Shown: positions 21,445-35,823 of the stretch, one piece after another
How positions within the stretch are numbered: position 1 is the stretch's first letter
Layout: each line of letters starts with the position of its first letter
Assembly: GCA_018292915.2 (NCBI GenBank)
Contig: JACVVK020000285.1
Span: 290,001 to 354,000 of the forward strand
Reading direction: 5' to 3'
Origin: Batillaria attramentaria
Taxonomy: Eukaryota > Mollusca > Gastropoda > Batillariidae
DNA length: 64,000 nt
Program-made: the position numbers and the translations under genes
Notes under the pieces: generated by a model
Seen by the model: only the letters and a program-made list of their open reading frames with translations
What the model was told of the DNA's origin: nothing
Databases searched by the model: none

Positions 21445-21715
21445 ATTAGCACCCCATACCCGCTACTCAACATGCACGTGTGATCTGACCTGTCATCATA
21501 TCGCCTCTGGCTAATCGACATTGTATCCGCTTGATCTCATGCAGTTGCAGGTTACACTGCAAACGTTTACTTGGTGCACATAACTCATAAAGTTCACGAG
21601 ACTTTGGGGTTTTCCAAAACAGCGCAGCGACATGCTTCGTGACCGAAATATGCTGAAAGTGCAGCTAACTGATGTCCCAGTTCCGCGTCTCGGCGCAATG
21701 TAAACTTTTTTTCCT
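21445..21715 (-). promoter_or_regulatory. Gene A upstream block, duplicated upstream of gene B (right part)
   Basis: It aligns with 38040-38300: TGATCTGACCTG, ACTCATAAA, TTTTCCAAAA, TTCGTGACCGAAAT, CTAACTGATGT and GCAATGTAAACT occur in the same order. GGGGTTTTCC at 21606-21615 fits the kB consensus GGGRNNYYCC. Together with the block at 19440-19640 this frames the 1,500-bp insertion. Confidence 0.6.
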
Positions 21716-22804
21716 AGGAAAGTTTTCTCTCTCAGCGCTTAAGCCAGGTAAAGCTAGGTGAAAAGAAGTTGTATTTTGATTCTGAATGTTTTTGTGTATA
21801 ATCTTTCTGTAAGATTATTTGTGTCTGTAATAATAGTGTGATTTAGGAAAAACTGCCTACGTGCACAGTTTTGATGCTTCAGTTAGTAGTGTTCGCGGTC
21901 GCTTCAGTACCGCAATTTTGAGTGACAGCGGGCTGACCCCACGTAACCCCACACGTGCGAAGGCAGAGGAAGAAAAGCTGCACTAAAATTAGTATCAGAG
22001 ACAGCCGACCGTTTTTGTTTGGATACCTCAGTGTCGCCAGTGTTCTCCTCTTCGGGTTATCAGTACCACCAGGGATATTCAATACAATTCAATTCAATTC
22101 AGAATACTTTATTGTCTTTTTAAGAGAGGCTTTAAAAACAGAAAATCTTCTTCGGACTCACATGATGCTCTGTCACAGATAAGATAAAATACAGTCATTA
22201 AAGGTCTTGATATAAAACATAAAAATAAAATAGGGTTAAACATTAGGGCCTAACAAACTTCAGAACAATTTAAAACAAGTAATCATTGTTATTATTGTGG
22301 ATTATTACCATTTACATTGTTCACTTTGTATTATTGATTAGAGTACGGAAAGTCTGGTTAGTATTTTAGTTTGGAAAGAACTGTTCGATGAAGTTTTTTT
22401 TACTGGTAAATTCAAGCTACTGTAAGTGAGAAGGTGTAGTGTTTGTAGGACTTTTTTTCTGTTTAGCTTTGTAGCTGTAGAGCGTTTTGGTTTATTAGTC
22501 CGTGTGTTAGTCCGTCTGGTTTTGTATTTGCATTTCACCCTGTGTAGTCCCATTTTCTTTTTCTTTGCTTGTTTATTCGCCATCACCACACGAACCTGGT
22601 TGTTCGTTTTGGGCCTCGGGCTTCCAAATTTATGAGGTTCGGTAATATTGTCTACATCTCTTTGATTTGTAAACTTTTGTTTAATAATAAGAACAGAAAC
22701 ATCAGACTCCTCCTTGTCATGGTTTGCATGTCAGCTGTAGGGACTGCATGAAAGGGAGTGCTACATGTTTTCTTTCTTTGTTGCGTGTGCACGAGAGCGA
22801 GTCT

Positions 22805-22808
<4 letters not shown>

Positions 22809-22871
<63 letters not shown>
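22809..22871. repeat. (GT)n microsatellite
   Basis: About 31 GT units. Confidence 0.95.
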
Positions 22872-22873
<2 letters not shown>

Positions 22874-23020
22874 GCTCAGCGGCCTGTACAGTGCGCTAAC
22901 ACCAGTTCAGCACGCGTTCTGTACTCAGACATTCTCTATGTTTAAATGTAGTGTCAGAGGATGGAATAAACACTTCGGCCGCGATCCGGCGCTACACGCT
23001 GACCTGTTCATCTGTGAATA

Positions 23021-23221
23021 GTGAGACTTAGTAGGGCTTCGTACGGAGAACTTCGCTGAGCAGCGTAACCCACTTGCATGTAAATTAGGCACGTTACGGG
23101 TACCATTAGCTAATCGCAGCGCGTTAGCAGTTTGCGGCCTCTGTCGTGTGAGCCTAATTTACATGTAAATGGGTTACGCTGCTCAACGAAGTCCTCCGTA
23201 CGAAATCCTACTAAGTCTCAC
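23021..23221. mobile_element. 201-bp MITE with about 68-bp inverted repeats and TA TSD
   Basis: It starts GTGAGACTTAGTAGG and ends in the inverse CCTACTAAGTCTCAC, flanked by TA on both sides. The arms continue through GAGCAGCGTAACCCAC and CATGTAAATTAGGC with few mismatches. It is non-coding and consistent with a Tc1/mariner-type MITE. Confidence 0.75.
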
Positions 23222-23228
23222 TAATATT

Positions 23229-23350
23229 TCATTCAGATCGTAGCAAAGGGTTTGGTTAGGGTTTGAACGGGCGTTTCCGGAATCCCGTGACCTCAGGTGA
23301 CGTCCGTCTAAAAATAGACCTGTACGAGTTCCCTCCATAATAGCCTTCGC
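23229..23350. mobile_element. Half copy of the telomere-motif MITE
   Basis: It matches the element at 38869-39067: GTTTGGTTAGGGTTTGAACG, CGTTTCCGGAATCCC and CGTCTAAAAATAGACCTG, ending in TTCCCTCCATAATAGCC. Confidence 0.7.
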
Positions 23351-23774
23351 CATTTCAAGGAGCGGCGAGGTATGAATGAGCATGCGCATACCAGAGGCGT
23401 GCAAGGTTTTCACACACACACGTTTTCATATGTTGAATTTTCAAAAATACTTTTTTCTAACTGGATCTTTTGCTGTTATTATCATTTGACTGAAATTTCC
23501 ATTAACATCTCACTTACAGCATTCTAGGACTCGTGTAGTTGACTGGAGATCACGAAGGTCTGGATTTGTTTCGATAACTAAAAATTCGTGTATGATTAAT
23601 GAATAAACCTATTTCTGCTGATCTTTGAAGGTTATATGTTTGTGGTGTAATCTTTTATTTGTTTTTAATAGAAAATACGTCTTACCAAGTCTGCGTGATA
23701 TGTCTTCTTTAATTCATTTTACCCGTCTGCTGCAACCTCTGCCTGTCTGCATGACTGTCTGTCTCTCTCTCTCT

Positions 23775-23779
<5 letters not shown>

Positions 23780-23831
<52 letters not shown>
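23780..23831. repeat. (CA)n microsatellite
   Basis: About 26 CA units, preceded by a short (CT)n tract. Confidence 0.95.
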
Positions 23832-23832
<1 letters not shown>

Positions 23833-24657
23833 TCTGATATGTTGATCTGTACAACTGTATTTGCTGTTACTGAAAAATACATTGTATGTAGCACAATCAT
23901 TTATTTTGGTTTAGAATACTGTAGAAAAACACCTAATGACAGTAGTTCATTGAGAAAAACCAAAGCCATTGATAAAGTAGAGAATAGCAGAGCAGAACTA
24001 ATTGACTTAAGTACAACAATGACATGGAATGACGATATGCCAAATTACGTCACCGCGTTCCATAGTCGTGACGTCCACGCACCTTACTCTGTCTCGTATT
24101 CCCTATGGCTCAGTTTAAACAAAGCATTTGAGTGTAATTGTTTGAGGTAATGTTAGAAATAGTGAGATTTCTCTATTCTCAACTTTTAGCTAGTATTGAG
24201 GAAAATTATTTGTGCCGTAGAACTGATCTGTATGCTTTAAATAAAGTCATCAACATCTACTCACAAGGAAAAATGACAACCAATTTTCTTATTTGAAAAA
24301 TAATTATAAATGCAACGTAACCATGCAGACTTGAAGGCACGCAAATACAGTAGTTCAAATCAGAAAAAATAACCTCCAGCGTCACTACTTACGAAACAAA
24401 TATCAAAGATGGTATGCATATCTTCATGGAGTAACTCAAACATTTTTTTTTTAATCATTAATTTTTGATATTTTCAAGGTTTCGATTTTTTTAACTTAGA
24501 ACACAGCTTTTACCCGTAGACGGTATGTAGTACACAGTGCTGCCAGATACCAATACTACTTTCAAACCTACTCTTGTCAAAATCTACTCACAAGTTGTCA
24601 AAGGGACGAGCAACCTTAAATACTGACTGTTGCTAATATGAGGTGTGTCATATGATT

Positions 24658-24660
<3 letters not shown>

Positions 24661-24721
<61 letters not shown>
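24661..24721. repeat. (AC)n microsatellite directly after the gene B stop
   Basis: On the minus strand the repeat starts 3 bases after the TGA, so the 3' UTR of gene B opens with (TG)n. Confidence 0.9.
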
Positions 24722-24723
<2 letters not shown>

Positions 24724-24724
24724 C

Positions 24725-25699
24725 TCAGAACCCATCGAGATACTTTCTGATGCCGACATCAAGCCCTTCTGAGAAGTCCCCTGGAAGATTCGTAGTTTCC
24801 AGGCACAGCACCGAAAACGTTTCAAGTTTTTGTAGCGTTCCAGACAGGGAGGCCTCAACGAGCAGCAGCAGATCGCTCACAACTGTCCCTGTCTTCTCAC
24901 GCGTTCTGTCAGTCTGCACCCTGGGAGGCATGTTGAGGTACACGCTGCACAATATGAATGTTCTCTGTAATACCAGCAGGTTCTCGCACAGTGTACAGAT
25001 GCCAGTCAACTCTTCCTGTAACCGGAGAAAGGGTGAAGGAGATTCAAGGCCGATAGGTGTCTTGGATTTCAGTGTCGCCAGCATTTCGTCTGTCGTTTCA
25101 CGGATGCCTGCAATTATTGAAACAAAAAGCAGTTGAAGTTCTCGTTATGGACAGGCTCGACAAGGCAAGAAGGCCTCCGATTCATAAAACAGCCAACACA
25201 CCAAATAACACTACACTACACTACACTACACTACACTACACTACACTACACTACACTACGGGTGGGTGTTGGGTGGGTGGGTGGGTGGGTGTTGGGTGGG
25301 TGGGTGGGTGGGTGTTGGGTGGTTTAACGTCTTTTTCCACCACTTACGGGTGATATCAAAGACGGGGCATCGATGAAAAAGCCAGCACAAAATTTGGCCC
25401 CAGCCGGGATACGAACTCACGACCCGAGCATTGAGGGTCCAACGCTCTACCATTCGGCCACCTCGGCTCCCCACAATACAATACAATACAATACAATACA
25501 ATACATGTTTATTGTCCTAAAAAAGGATATTCCTCTTACAGCCCGCTGAGCATTCAACAACAGAAATGTACAAAAAAAACCTACGCTGTTCAATAAATTA
25601 CATAAAACAATAGTAAAAATAATGAGCCTCAGGCCCTAAAAGAAGGAGATACAACATACAATAAAAAATTCGCTATTTTCACACCTCACACCACTAACC

Positions 25700-25790
<91 letters not shown>

Positions 25791-25799
25791 GCGCACGCA

Positions 25800-25830
<31 letters not shown>

Positions 25831-28036
25831 CAGACATCAACCCATTACAATCACGTGGTGCGAGGGGCCAACTCAGCTATTTAAGTTTCTTAATTTAGTA
25901 TTGCATTAAAAAAAAATTGCTATGGGCTGAAAATTTCCAATTTCTGTTCACATTATTATTCAATATTCATTTTTTTCTTAACGAAAAGGAATTAATAGTG
26001 TTGAGAGGTTGGTTGGAGTGTGGTTTGAATTTTAATCACTGATGTTTGTTTGCCCCGGATGTGACTTCAAACATGTTGCGACCCTAATGTGCTTTGAACA
26101 GGAGGATGTCGTCACATGTTCAGATGCCTGTCATGTTTAACCAGGCACAATGGACCAGTTTAAGGACCGATTCCACTGTTAAGCGTACTTGCCATTATAC
26201 TGTTGGTGCAGTTGAATGTAGTCCTGGGTGAGCCCCACCAGATTCTGATTGGCAACAGGGTCCACAACCACGGGTCTTTTCAGCAGGGCGACCAGGTCCT
26301 CTATCGTGACGTCAGAGGACACAAACTGACACAGGTCTTCAAGGTCACTGTTTTGTTTTGCTGCTTCAATCTTACTGGCCTCTGTTATCTCTATCTGTTG
26401 ACACTGACCTTGGTTCTCAAAGTCGCAGCTGGGCATTGGGGATTCCAGATGCAACTGGCAGCGTTTTGTTTCCGAACATTGACACATCCCCTGAAAGCTG
26501 ATTCCCGCCCGCACGTCTTTACAATCCGAGTTCACGTTATCTTCAAGTTTCTGATGATTTTCTCCGCCAACTGCATCAGTCCCTTCGCAGATGTGCTGTT
26601 GTGACAAAATGTCACTCAACACCCCACTGGCGTTCATACCATCTGCACTGCCAAGGTCAAGTTTTGAAGACTTGTCCAAATTCACTTCAACTTCAGGCTT
26701 ACTGGATATCCGTCCGCCATCGGCAAGTCTGCCCGTCACATAGCGTTCACCAGAGGCGTCCTTAGGCTTTGGATTTGCAGACTCTCTAGGAGACGTACCA
26801 GTCACGTCGTTCAGTACGTGTTTTTCGGACGCTTGGCTGGGGTCTTGTGTCTGTTCTCCATGACACTGCACGCTAGGATCACGATCGCCCTGGAGATTCT
26901 CAGGTCCTTCGAGAGGATGGACTTGTCCACTGGTATGAGGCGGAGCGTTTGCAAAAAGTCCATCACAAACTGAAGTGAGGATCGACCTCCGTGCTCTCTG
27001 TCTGGCGCGCTGTGATAGGTAGATGCATCGCTGCTGGTCGGAGTCGCTCATGACTTCCGGACACGATGTCCCGTCAGATTTTAGGGTTCCTGTTTGGCTG
27101 TCCTCGCTGTCGTTGCTCAAAAAAGCATCTGGGCAAAGTCTCGCACTGCCACGAGCTTCAAAGTCTCCTTCGCCATGCTCGCTGACAGTGTGCTGTGTTT
27201 TTATTGAGTTTTCGCTCGCAAGAGACACAGAATCAGCGTCAGCAGAGCTTGAATCAGACTGAGGGTACACACTCGATTCTGTACTGAGAACTGAATCGTT
27301 TGATGGTCGTCGGTTTGCTAGAACACCAGCAAACATGTGCATCTGAAAAAGACGAACACATTTTTTTTTTTTTAATGCTAAATGCACTTCTGTTAATCTA
27401 AAATGGCACCGTATAGTTTCTTCTGGCCAGGGAAACACAAACAAACGTGACCCTCCACCACGAAATGAGTCTTCTTGTGCTATTTGTTCATGTTACAAGA
27501 CGACTTATTTCGAGGTGGAGGGTCACATTAACTTTAGGATACTTTTCTTGTAAACCTGTTGAGCGCTATCTGCGATATATAAGAATTATTGAGCTTTCAG
27601 GAGAATTTCTCTCATCCATCGTGCCGGTAAATGTGTCAGTTTTCCCTGAGATATCCAATCAGCAAAGGGGTACAGCTTCATAATTATCATAGCGGTCTGC
27701 TTGTAAGGCAATGACTACTGTTTCTTACATGTGATGTCACTTGAATTGTACCGTCTTTGTGCTTGCGCTCAATACAGTCTGTCGTTAATATCCATGGTCA
27801 GTGTGTGGATGCTATCTGGTAATAACACAAAGAGATTGGGTGTTGGCTGGTTCGCGGGTTTAACGTTCTTTACCACATCATAAAGGGTGATATTATAGAT
27901 AGGGGAAAAAGCCAGCACATATGTTTGGATTTCACCAGGGACTGAGTACTGAAAGCTCAACGCTCTACCAGTCTGCCGATATGGGCACCCAAACAACACC
28001 AGCAACCACACACATGTACGCACGCGCGCGCGCGCG

Positions 28037-28101
<65 letters not shown>

Positions 28102-28152
28102 GCACGCACGCACGCACGCACACAAACCCTGTCTGTCTGTCTGTCTGTCGCG

Positions 28153-28191
<39 letters not shown>

Positions 28192-31100
28192 TACCCGTCT
28201 TGCTCTGAGGGTCTTTGCACTTGGTGGTCGCTTGGTGGAACGGCATCGACAAGGGAAGCCCTTCATCATCTGATCAACTAGGTCATCGGGCACGCGCAGT
28301 GAATCGGTCGACAGGATCTGCTTCATGTCCTTCTGGTGACGCGATGCTGATATACGCTGTAAGCGACGGAACGAATTGAAAATCTTGTCCCAGTCAGTTG
28401 GTGATGTCCGATTTTTAGCCGTCAGGTCGCTGTTTTGAAAGAAACGAATGATTTCTTCTTTTTTTTTAAATGTGAAAGTGTCAAAGTTAGCAACAAAGAA
28501 ACCGGTCTCTATGTTGTTACGACCGGTGCGGTGTATTACTGGACACCCAAAGAAATAGACCCCCCCCCCCCACCACCACCCCGGTCCAATCGTATTAAAA
28601 TGAATGGAGGGTGGTTGTGGGTGTTTGGGTGTTGAACGTCCTTTTCCATCACGTAAGGGCGACATCAAACACGGGGCAACGAGAAAGAAGGCCAGCACAA
28701 ATATTTGGCCCAAGCCGGGATTCAAACTCACGATCCGAGAATTGAAAGTCCAATACTCTATCCATTCGGCTATCAAGGCTCCCCAAAATTAATGGACCCC
28801 CGGGGTCCAGCAATCATAATCGGAAGGCAATAACTTTCGAACTCCCACTAAAATTGTTGGACTTCCTTTTGCTTGGCTGAATTTCTGTGGATTACTAATA
28901 GCTCCTTAGTCTTTCCTACAACATACAACAAAAAGTGGTTTGGGTGTAACATCACTACATACGAATACAATCAACTATCGTTTGTGTTCGGAACGCTCCT
29001 TATCCAACTGACAGATTGGGAAGAAGCTACTGCATTAAGCTATGCATCCAAGTGTCCATCCTACAACATACAACAATAATGGTTTGGGTGTAAGATCACC
29101 CCTACATGGTCCACCCCTTGTCGTGGGGTAGTGGCTTGTGTACCTCAATGACCCAGAGAACTATGCCAGCAGGAGCACATGCTCCTGGCAGGGTCACCCA
29201 AGCTGGACAGGTCGAAGGGTAGAGGTCAGACGAATGTGGACCACCTCTCCAAGAGGCTAAACGGGTTTGCGTAGGGTTAACAGCCCTACCTGTAAAAAAC
29301 ATTAAGTTACAAAAGCATCGACAGCAACAAACCAAGACATTCACCTGGGCGAGGAAGGGTCTCCATCCCGGAGACCTATGACGCATTGCAGTGAAAGCCG
29401 AAAGGAAGCTGCAAGGCCGACCCCCCTTCTAACACCCAGGACAACAACGAGAGTAGCCACATGGAACATCAGGACAATGTATGAAGTAGGAAGGACCATA
29501 CAAGTAGCAAGAGAGATGAAGAACTACAAGATAGGAGTACTGGGACTGAGTGAGACAAGGTGGCTACAGACAGGACAGCTGAGATTTTCATCGGGAGAGC
29601 ATTTGCTGTACTCTGGACACACAGAGGATGGAGCCCCCCACACTGAGGGCGTGGCCCTGATGCTGGCACCGGAGGCACAGCGGGCACTCATCGGCTGGGA
29701 ACCTGTCAACTCCCGCATCATCACAGCCAAATTCATCACCAAGAAAAAAGACATCAAGCTGAACATCATCCAGTGCTATGCTCCCACCAATGATGCGGAA
29801 GAGGAGAAAAAAGATGACTTCTACCAACAACTGCAGACAGTGATAGATAGAGGAGGAGCCAAGGACATGACCATACTGATGGGAGACTTCAACGCCAAGA
29901 TTGGATCAGACAACACAGGCTACGAGGACACCATGGGAACACACGGACTGGGACAGATGAACGAAAATGGCGAGCGCTTTGCAAACTTTTGTGCCCTGAA
30001 CCAGCTAGTGATAGGAGGCAGCATCTTCCCACACAAGCGCATCCACAAAGCCACATGGAGATCACCGGACCATGTCACGGAGAACCAGATTGATCACATC
30101 TGCATCAGCCGGAAGTTCAGGAGATCGTGGCGGGATGTGCGCGTGATGAGGGGTGCCGATGTATCATCAGACCACCACCTTCTTGCAACAACATTGAGAC
30201 TTCGGCTTAAGAGGCACACCAACGCCAACAACACACGGACCAGGTACAACGTTGGACTACTCAGGAACACAGACACACAAGCAGCATTCCGGATCAGCCT
30301 TTCCAACAGGTTCCAGCCACTGCAAGACCTGATAGAAGACAGTGAAATGGACATCGAGACACACTGGGAACACAGCAAGAAACTTTGGCACGACACATGC
30401 GAAGAGGTCCTTGGCAAGAGAAAGACCCAACATAAGGAATGGATCTCTGCTGATACCATCCAGAAGCTGGAAGTTAGGAAAGAGAAGAAAACTGCACTGA
30501 ACACGAGCCGAACAAGAAGATCTAAGGCAAAGGCACAGGAAGAATACACAGCAGCTGACAGAGAAGTGAAGAGGAGCACCAGGAAGGACAAGAGGGACTA
30601 CATCGACAACCTGGCCAGTCAAGCAGAGGAAGCAGCCCGACAAGGGAATCTAAAAGACCTGTACCAGGTGACCAAGAAGCTCGCGGGCAAATTCCAGCAG
30701 ACAGACAAACCAGTGAAGGACAAGAACGGGCACCCACTAACAACAACTGAGGAACAGCTGAAGCGATGGGCAGAACACTTCAGGGAGCTGTTAAATCGCC
30801 CCATCCCTGAAGCACCACCAGACATCCCACCAGCAGAGACAGAACTACCCATCAACTGTGACAAGCCCTCTAAGGCGGAGATCAGGAAAGCCATCATGAC
30901 ACTGAGAAATGGGAAAGCTGCAGGGCCGGACGAGATACCAGCAGAAGCCATCAAAGCAGACACAGAGACAGCCGTCAACATGCTGCACAGCCTTTTCAGC
31001 AAGATCTGGGAGAAGGAAGAGGTGCCAGCCCAGTGGAAAGAAGGGATCGTCATCAAGCTGCCAAAGAAAGGGGACCTCAGGGACTGCAGCAACTACCGAG

Positions 31101-32496
31101 GGATCATGCTCCTGTCAGTGCCAGGCAAGGTTCTCAACAGAATTCTACTGGAGAGGATGAGAGAGGCAGTCGACCCCATGCTCCGAGACCAGCAGGCGGG
31201 CTTTCGCAGGAACAGGTCCTGCGCTGACCAGATTGCCAGCCTACGCATCATTGTGGAGCAGTCACTGGAGTGGAACTCCCCTCTCTACATCAACTTCATA
31301 GACTATGAGAAGGCTTTCGACAGTGTAGACAGAGAGGCACTGTGGAAGCTGCTAAGGCACTATGGAGTTCCCGGGAAGATCATCTCCTTGATCCAGTGCA
31401 CCTACCAAGACATGAGCTGCAGGATTGCCCATGCTGGCCAGTTGTCAGAAAGCTTCGAGGTGAAGACCGGAGTCCGCCAGGGATGCCTGTTGTCCCCGTT
31501 TCTCTTCCTCCTGGTCATCGACTGGATCATGAAGACCACTACAGCAGGCAGGAAAAACGGGATACAGTGGACACTCTGGACGCAGCTGGATGACCTCGAC
31601 TTCGCAGACGACCTGGCGCTCCTGTCTCACAGCCACAGCCAGATGCAGGACAAGACTACGCGCCTGGAAGCCACATCAGCCGGAACAGGGCTCAAGATCA
31701 ACAGGAAGAAAACCGAGCTGATGAAGATCAACACCACTGCCAACACACCAGTCACAGTCGGTGGAGAGCCCATCAGGGAGGTAGAGTCCTTTGTCTACCT
31801 GGGAAGTGTGGTTGATGGACAGGGAGGCACAGACCGAGACGTCACAGCCAGAATCGGCAAGGCAAGGGCAGCGATGGTCATGCTGAAGAACGTCTGGGCA
31901 TCCAAAGTTGTCAGCATAAGAACCAAACTTCGCATCTTCAACTCCAACGTGAAGTCGGTTCTGCTCTACGGATGCGAAACATGGAGGACAACGAAGACCA
32001 TGCAGCAGAAGATCCAGACATTTCTCAACACCTGTCTGAGGCGCATCTTCAACATCCGATGGCCAGAGAAGATCCGGAATGAAGAGCTGTGGGAGCGAGC
32101 GGGGCAGGAACCAGTGGCCAAGCAGATCCTGCGGAGGAAGTGGGGCTGGATTGGACACACCCTCAGGAAGCCAGCATCCAGCACCACACGCCAAGCCCTG
32201 ACATGGAACCCACAGGGGAAAAGGAAGAGAGGCCGGCCTCGCAACAGCTGGAGGCGGGACACTGAGGCAGAGCTATGTAAGCAGGGTACCAACTGGACTG
32301 GAGTGGCAAGACTAGCCCAGAACAGAGTGCGATGGCGAAGGGTTGTCGATGGCCTATGCTCCACGTGGAGCCAAGGGCCTAAGTAAGTAAGTAAAGTAAG
32401 ATCACCTTTAAATCACAAGACATACCTGTTCCGTCAGGCTTTCCACAGATAACTGGGACCAGGTCTGTCCATGTTCATGGGTAGGTGGGTGGGTGC

Positions 32497-32549
<53 letters not shown>

Positions 32550-33020
32550 CTCTGAGTCTGTACTTCAGAGACGGGCGCCTTATAAGTATGATGTAGTATT
32601 ATTAATATTACTACATGAGAGTGCATTTAGCTATAGTCTGTGTTCCGAACGCTTCTTATCCAACTGACAGATCGGTAAGAAGCTATCGCATCAAGGTACG
32701 CACCCATGAGTCTTAAAATCGATCATCCCGATCCTGTACAGAAAGTCAGCCAGTTTTTCAGGGCGATCTCGGGACACGATGGCGCATCTGGTACAGACTT
32801 TCTCTTTATCCGCTGTGCTCCCTGTGCGTGCAGTCTGGCCAGAGCAGCCGTCGGTAGGGAGGTCCGATGCCGCAGTTTTGAAGAGCTTTCCTGGGATGAT
32901 GAAACCAACCTTCTCGCACAGGACCGGCAGTACCTTCTGAATGAACACATCGTGATCGATGCCGTGCAGAATTTTCCAGAGATGTCTGCAGAAAACAATT
33001 CACTTGCTTTGTTCTGCTCA

Positions 33021-33074
<54 letters not shown>

Positions 33075-35397
33075 TTTTAAACAAATTTCGCACAGGGGCC
33101 TAACATTGTCTTATCTGAATCGAATGTGTTGCTTGGGTATCAGCCGGATAAGTTTAGAAACGGAGATGTGCAAATTATAAATCACTTACTACTCATTGCC
33201 AAAATGGTAATAAAAAAGTTTAAATATGGTCATACTATAGACATTTGTGCCTTGTTTGAATATGAGGTTGAACTTAGAAAAATTTGATTCGTACTTGTGA
33301 AATTGCCAACACGTACTGTTTCAACATGACCTGTCATTTAAATACATGCAAACTTACATCCACAAAAACATAAACGCACACATAAATGAACAGACACCAT
33401 AATTTCAAACACTGGGAAAAGATTGTACATCCTTTAATGAACTGTCCATTACAAAAAACAAAACAAACAAAAACAGTCAACACATTTCTGTACGATGCAT
33501 ATCGGTTATTTAAAAAAAAATCACTTGCTTTGAAAGACTTGATAATTATATTCTAGTTTTTCTTCTGTGGACCCTAAGACATCTACTCGAAGATTTGTAC
33601 ATTTACTGCTAACCTTGGACCACAACGTTCTTTCCGGTCAAATCTCCTCAGCTCTTTCAACAGACAAAGCAAGAACAACCACTCAAACCAGCGGAGAAAC
33701 CAACTAACCGAAAAAGCAAACAAAAGCGACATAAAAGGGACAGAAACCACTTAACTTTCACAAAGGACAGCACGGGTCAACGTTTTGGCTTTCGCCTTCC
33801 TCAGGACACAAACAAATGGGACATAACTTCAACAAACAAAAGGTAACTCTGCTGACATACTGACATACACGGCGCGGGGGAAAAAACGGTGGGGGAGAAA
33901 AGGACCAGAAAACAATAGTTAAAACATCACAACACCCATCCTTTGGTGACAGAAGACCATTGACTGTGTGTGAACTTTAAAAAAAGTGGGAGAGAAAAGA
34001 ACAGAAAAAATTGTAACTTAAAAAGGAAAAATCGAAGAAACAAGAAAAACAGAACAAACTCTTTTCATCATCATCATCTTCTTCTTCATTGTCCGTTAAT
34101 GTGTGTACATGGAAGAGAAGATCTACTTCATCTCGGGTTGTGTAGATTATTGCAGGCCACGTTCTAGTCTAACCTTTGCGACAAAACCTCAACAACTGTG
34201 AATCAAATAAAAATTGCCCTCCCCCCCCCCCCCCAACCTCTCTCTCTCTTTCTCTCTATGTTTGGAGGGAGGGGTGGGGGTGGTGGGGTGATGAGGAGGA
34301 CAAACTGGTGAGTAGGTGGTCGTGCACGTGTGCACGCATTAATTAGCACTTTCCACTACAAGCGTGCACAGCAAAATTAATATGCTTAGTTGTACTGCAT
34401 GGTAGCTGTGAGCGCTGCTCACTCCCTATGCCCACTAACTGTAATAATTATGTACCTTGCCCGCTCAGTGCGTGTAGGGTGGTGGAGTGCGTTCAGCGAC
34501 TCGTTGTCGATGTCCGTGAGAACCTGGCTCGCCAACAGCGCATCCAGCAGTCCATCTTCGACGATGTTCACTTTCTCCGTGAATGGTTTCAGGATATCTT
34601 TCAAAAACCTTTGCACGTCGCCGTTTGTCACTGAAATCATATCGTCACGTAAAGAAGATTTATGGAGAATGAAATCCAGAGTTTACGGATACGTCCTAAG
34701 GAAGACAACAAGTCAACACATGCACGCGAAAATTAAATGTCTTTAGCTTGAGACTACAGAATCAAGTAGCAGGGAGAGTAGTGTCATTAACCTTCGCCGT
34801 ACGTCGCCTTAAAACTTGCGCGCCGTACGTCGTGGGTACTAACGCACCCATGCTTTTAAAGAAGGAAAAAAAGCGTGCCATAATCAATGTTTTTGTTTCC
34901 TTTTTTTTTAAAGCATGGGTGGTTTTGCATCCACCACGTACAGCGAGGGTTAAAATCAAAGCAGACAAGTAAGCACGGCCATTTGCTTTGCACATCCTTC
35001 CAGCACAGTGAAGGTTATGCTTTATATATTGCGGGTACTTATATTCTGCCAGTTTTAGCTTACTTACAGTATACATACAAAATTTAACGGATAAGGACGT
35101 GTTGATTACTGGCCAAAGACGTAACTGGGGTGTGGTTTTGTGAACTTATCAACCACTAAACTTTTTTTAACTTCAGAGAGAGAGAGAGAGAGAGAGAGAG
35201 TCAAATGAATCTTTATTTTTCAACGGTAGAGGAAGTTAACGTGACAGTCTGTCGTTGCTAATTCTAAATTCTAAAGACATCTGCTTAAGGAAATTAACAC
35301 TTAGCATGAAGTAAAAATAATGATATTACTAACTGATAATATTATCAACATATTACAAAAATAAAACCAACAGAACAACCAGCCATACCCACCAGCG

Positions 35398-35473
<76 letters not shown>

Positions 35474-35778
35474 GGGTGGGTGTTTGGGGTTTAACGTCCT
35501 TTTCCACCACAAACGGGTGATATCAAAGACGGGGCAACGATGAAAAAGCCAGCGCAAATATTTGGCCCCAGCAGGGATACGAACTCACTACCCGAGCATT
35601 GAGAGTCCAACGCTCTACCATTCGGCCACCCCGGCTCCCCGAGAGAGAGAGAGAGAGAGAGAGGAAATGGTTTATTCGGTATAGGCTGTCGGCCCATTCG
35701 AATTGGGGAAGGTGAGAGAGAGAGAGAGAGGAAATGGTTTATTCGGTATAGGCTGTCGGTCCATTCGGATTGGGGAAG

Positions 35779-35823
<45 letters not shown>

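Noticed and set aside
27769..28776. 335-codon minus-strand ORF
   Set aside because: It is exon 4 of gene B (28429-28195) read through into intron, SINE and microsatellite sequence.
30094..32364. Minus-strand ORFs in the RTE element
   Set aside because: They are shadows of the long plus-strand ORF.
33970..34167. Lysine-rich 65-codon ORF
   Set aside because: It arises from an A-rich low-complexity tract in intron 2 of gene B.
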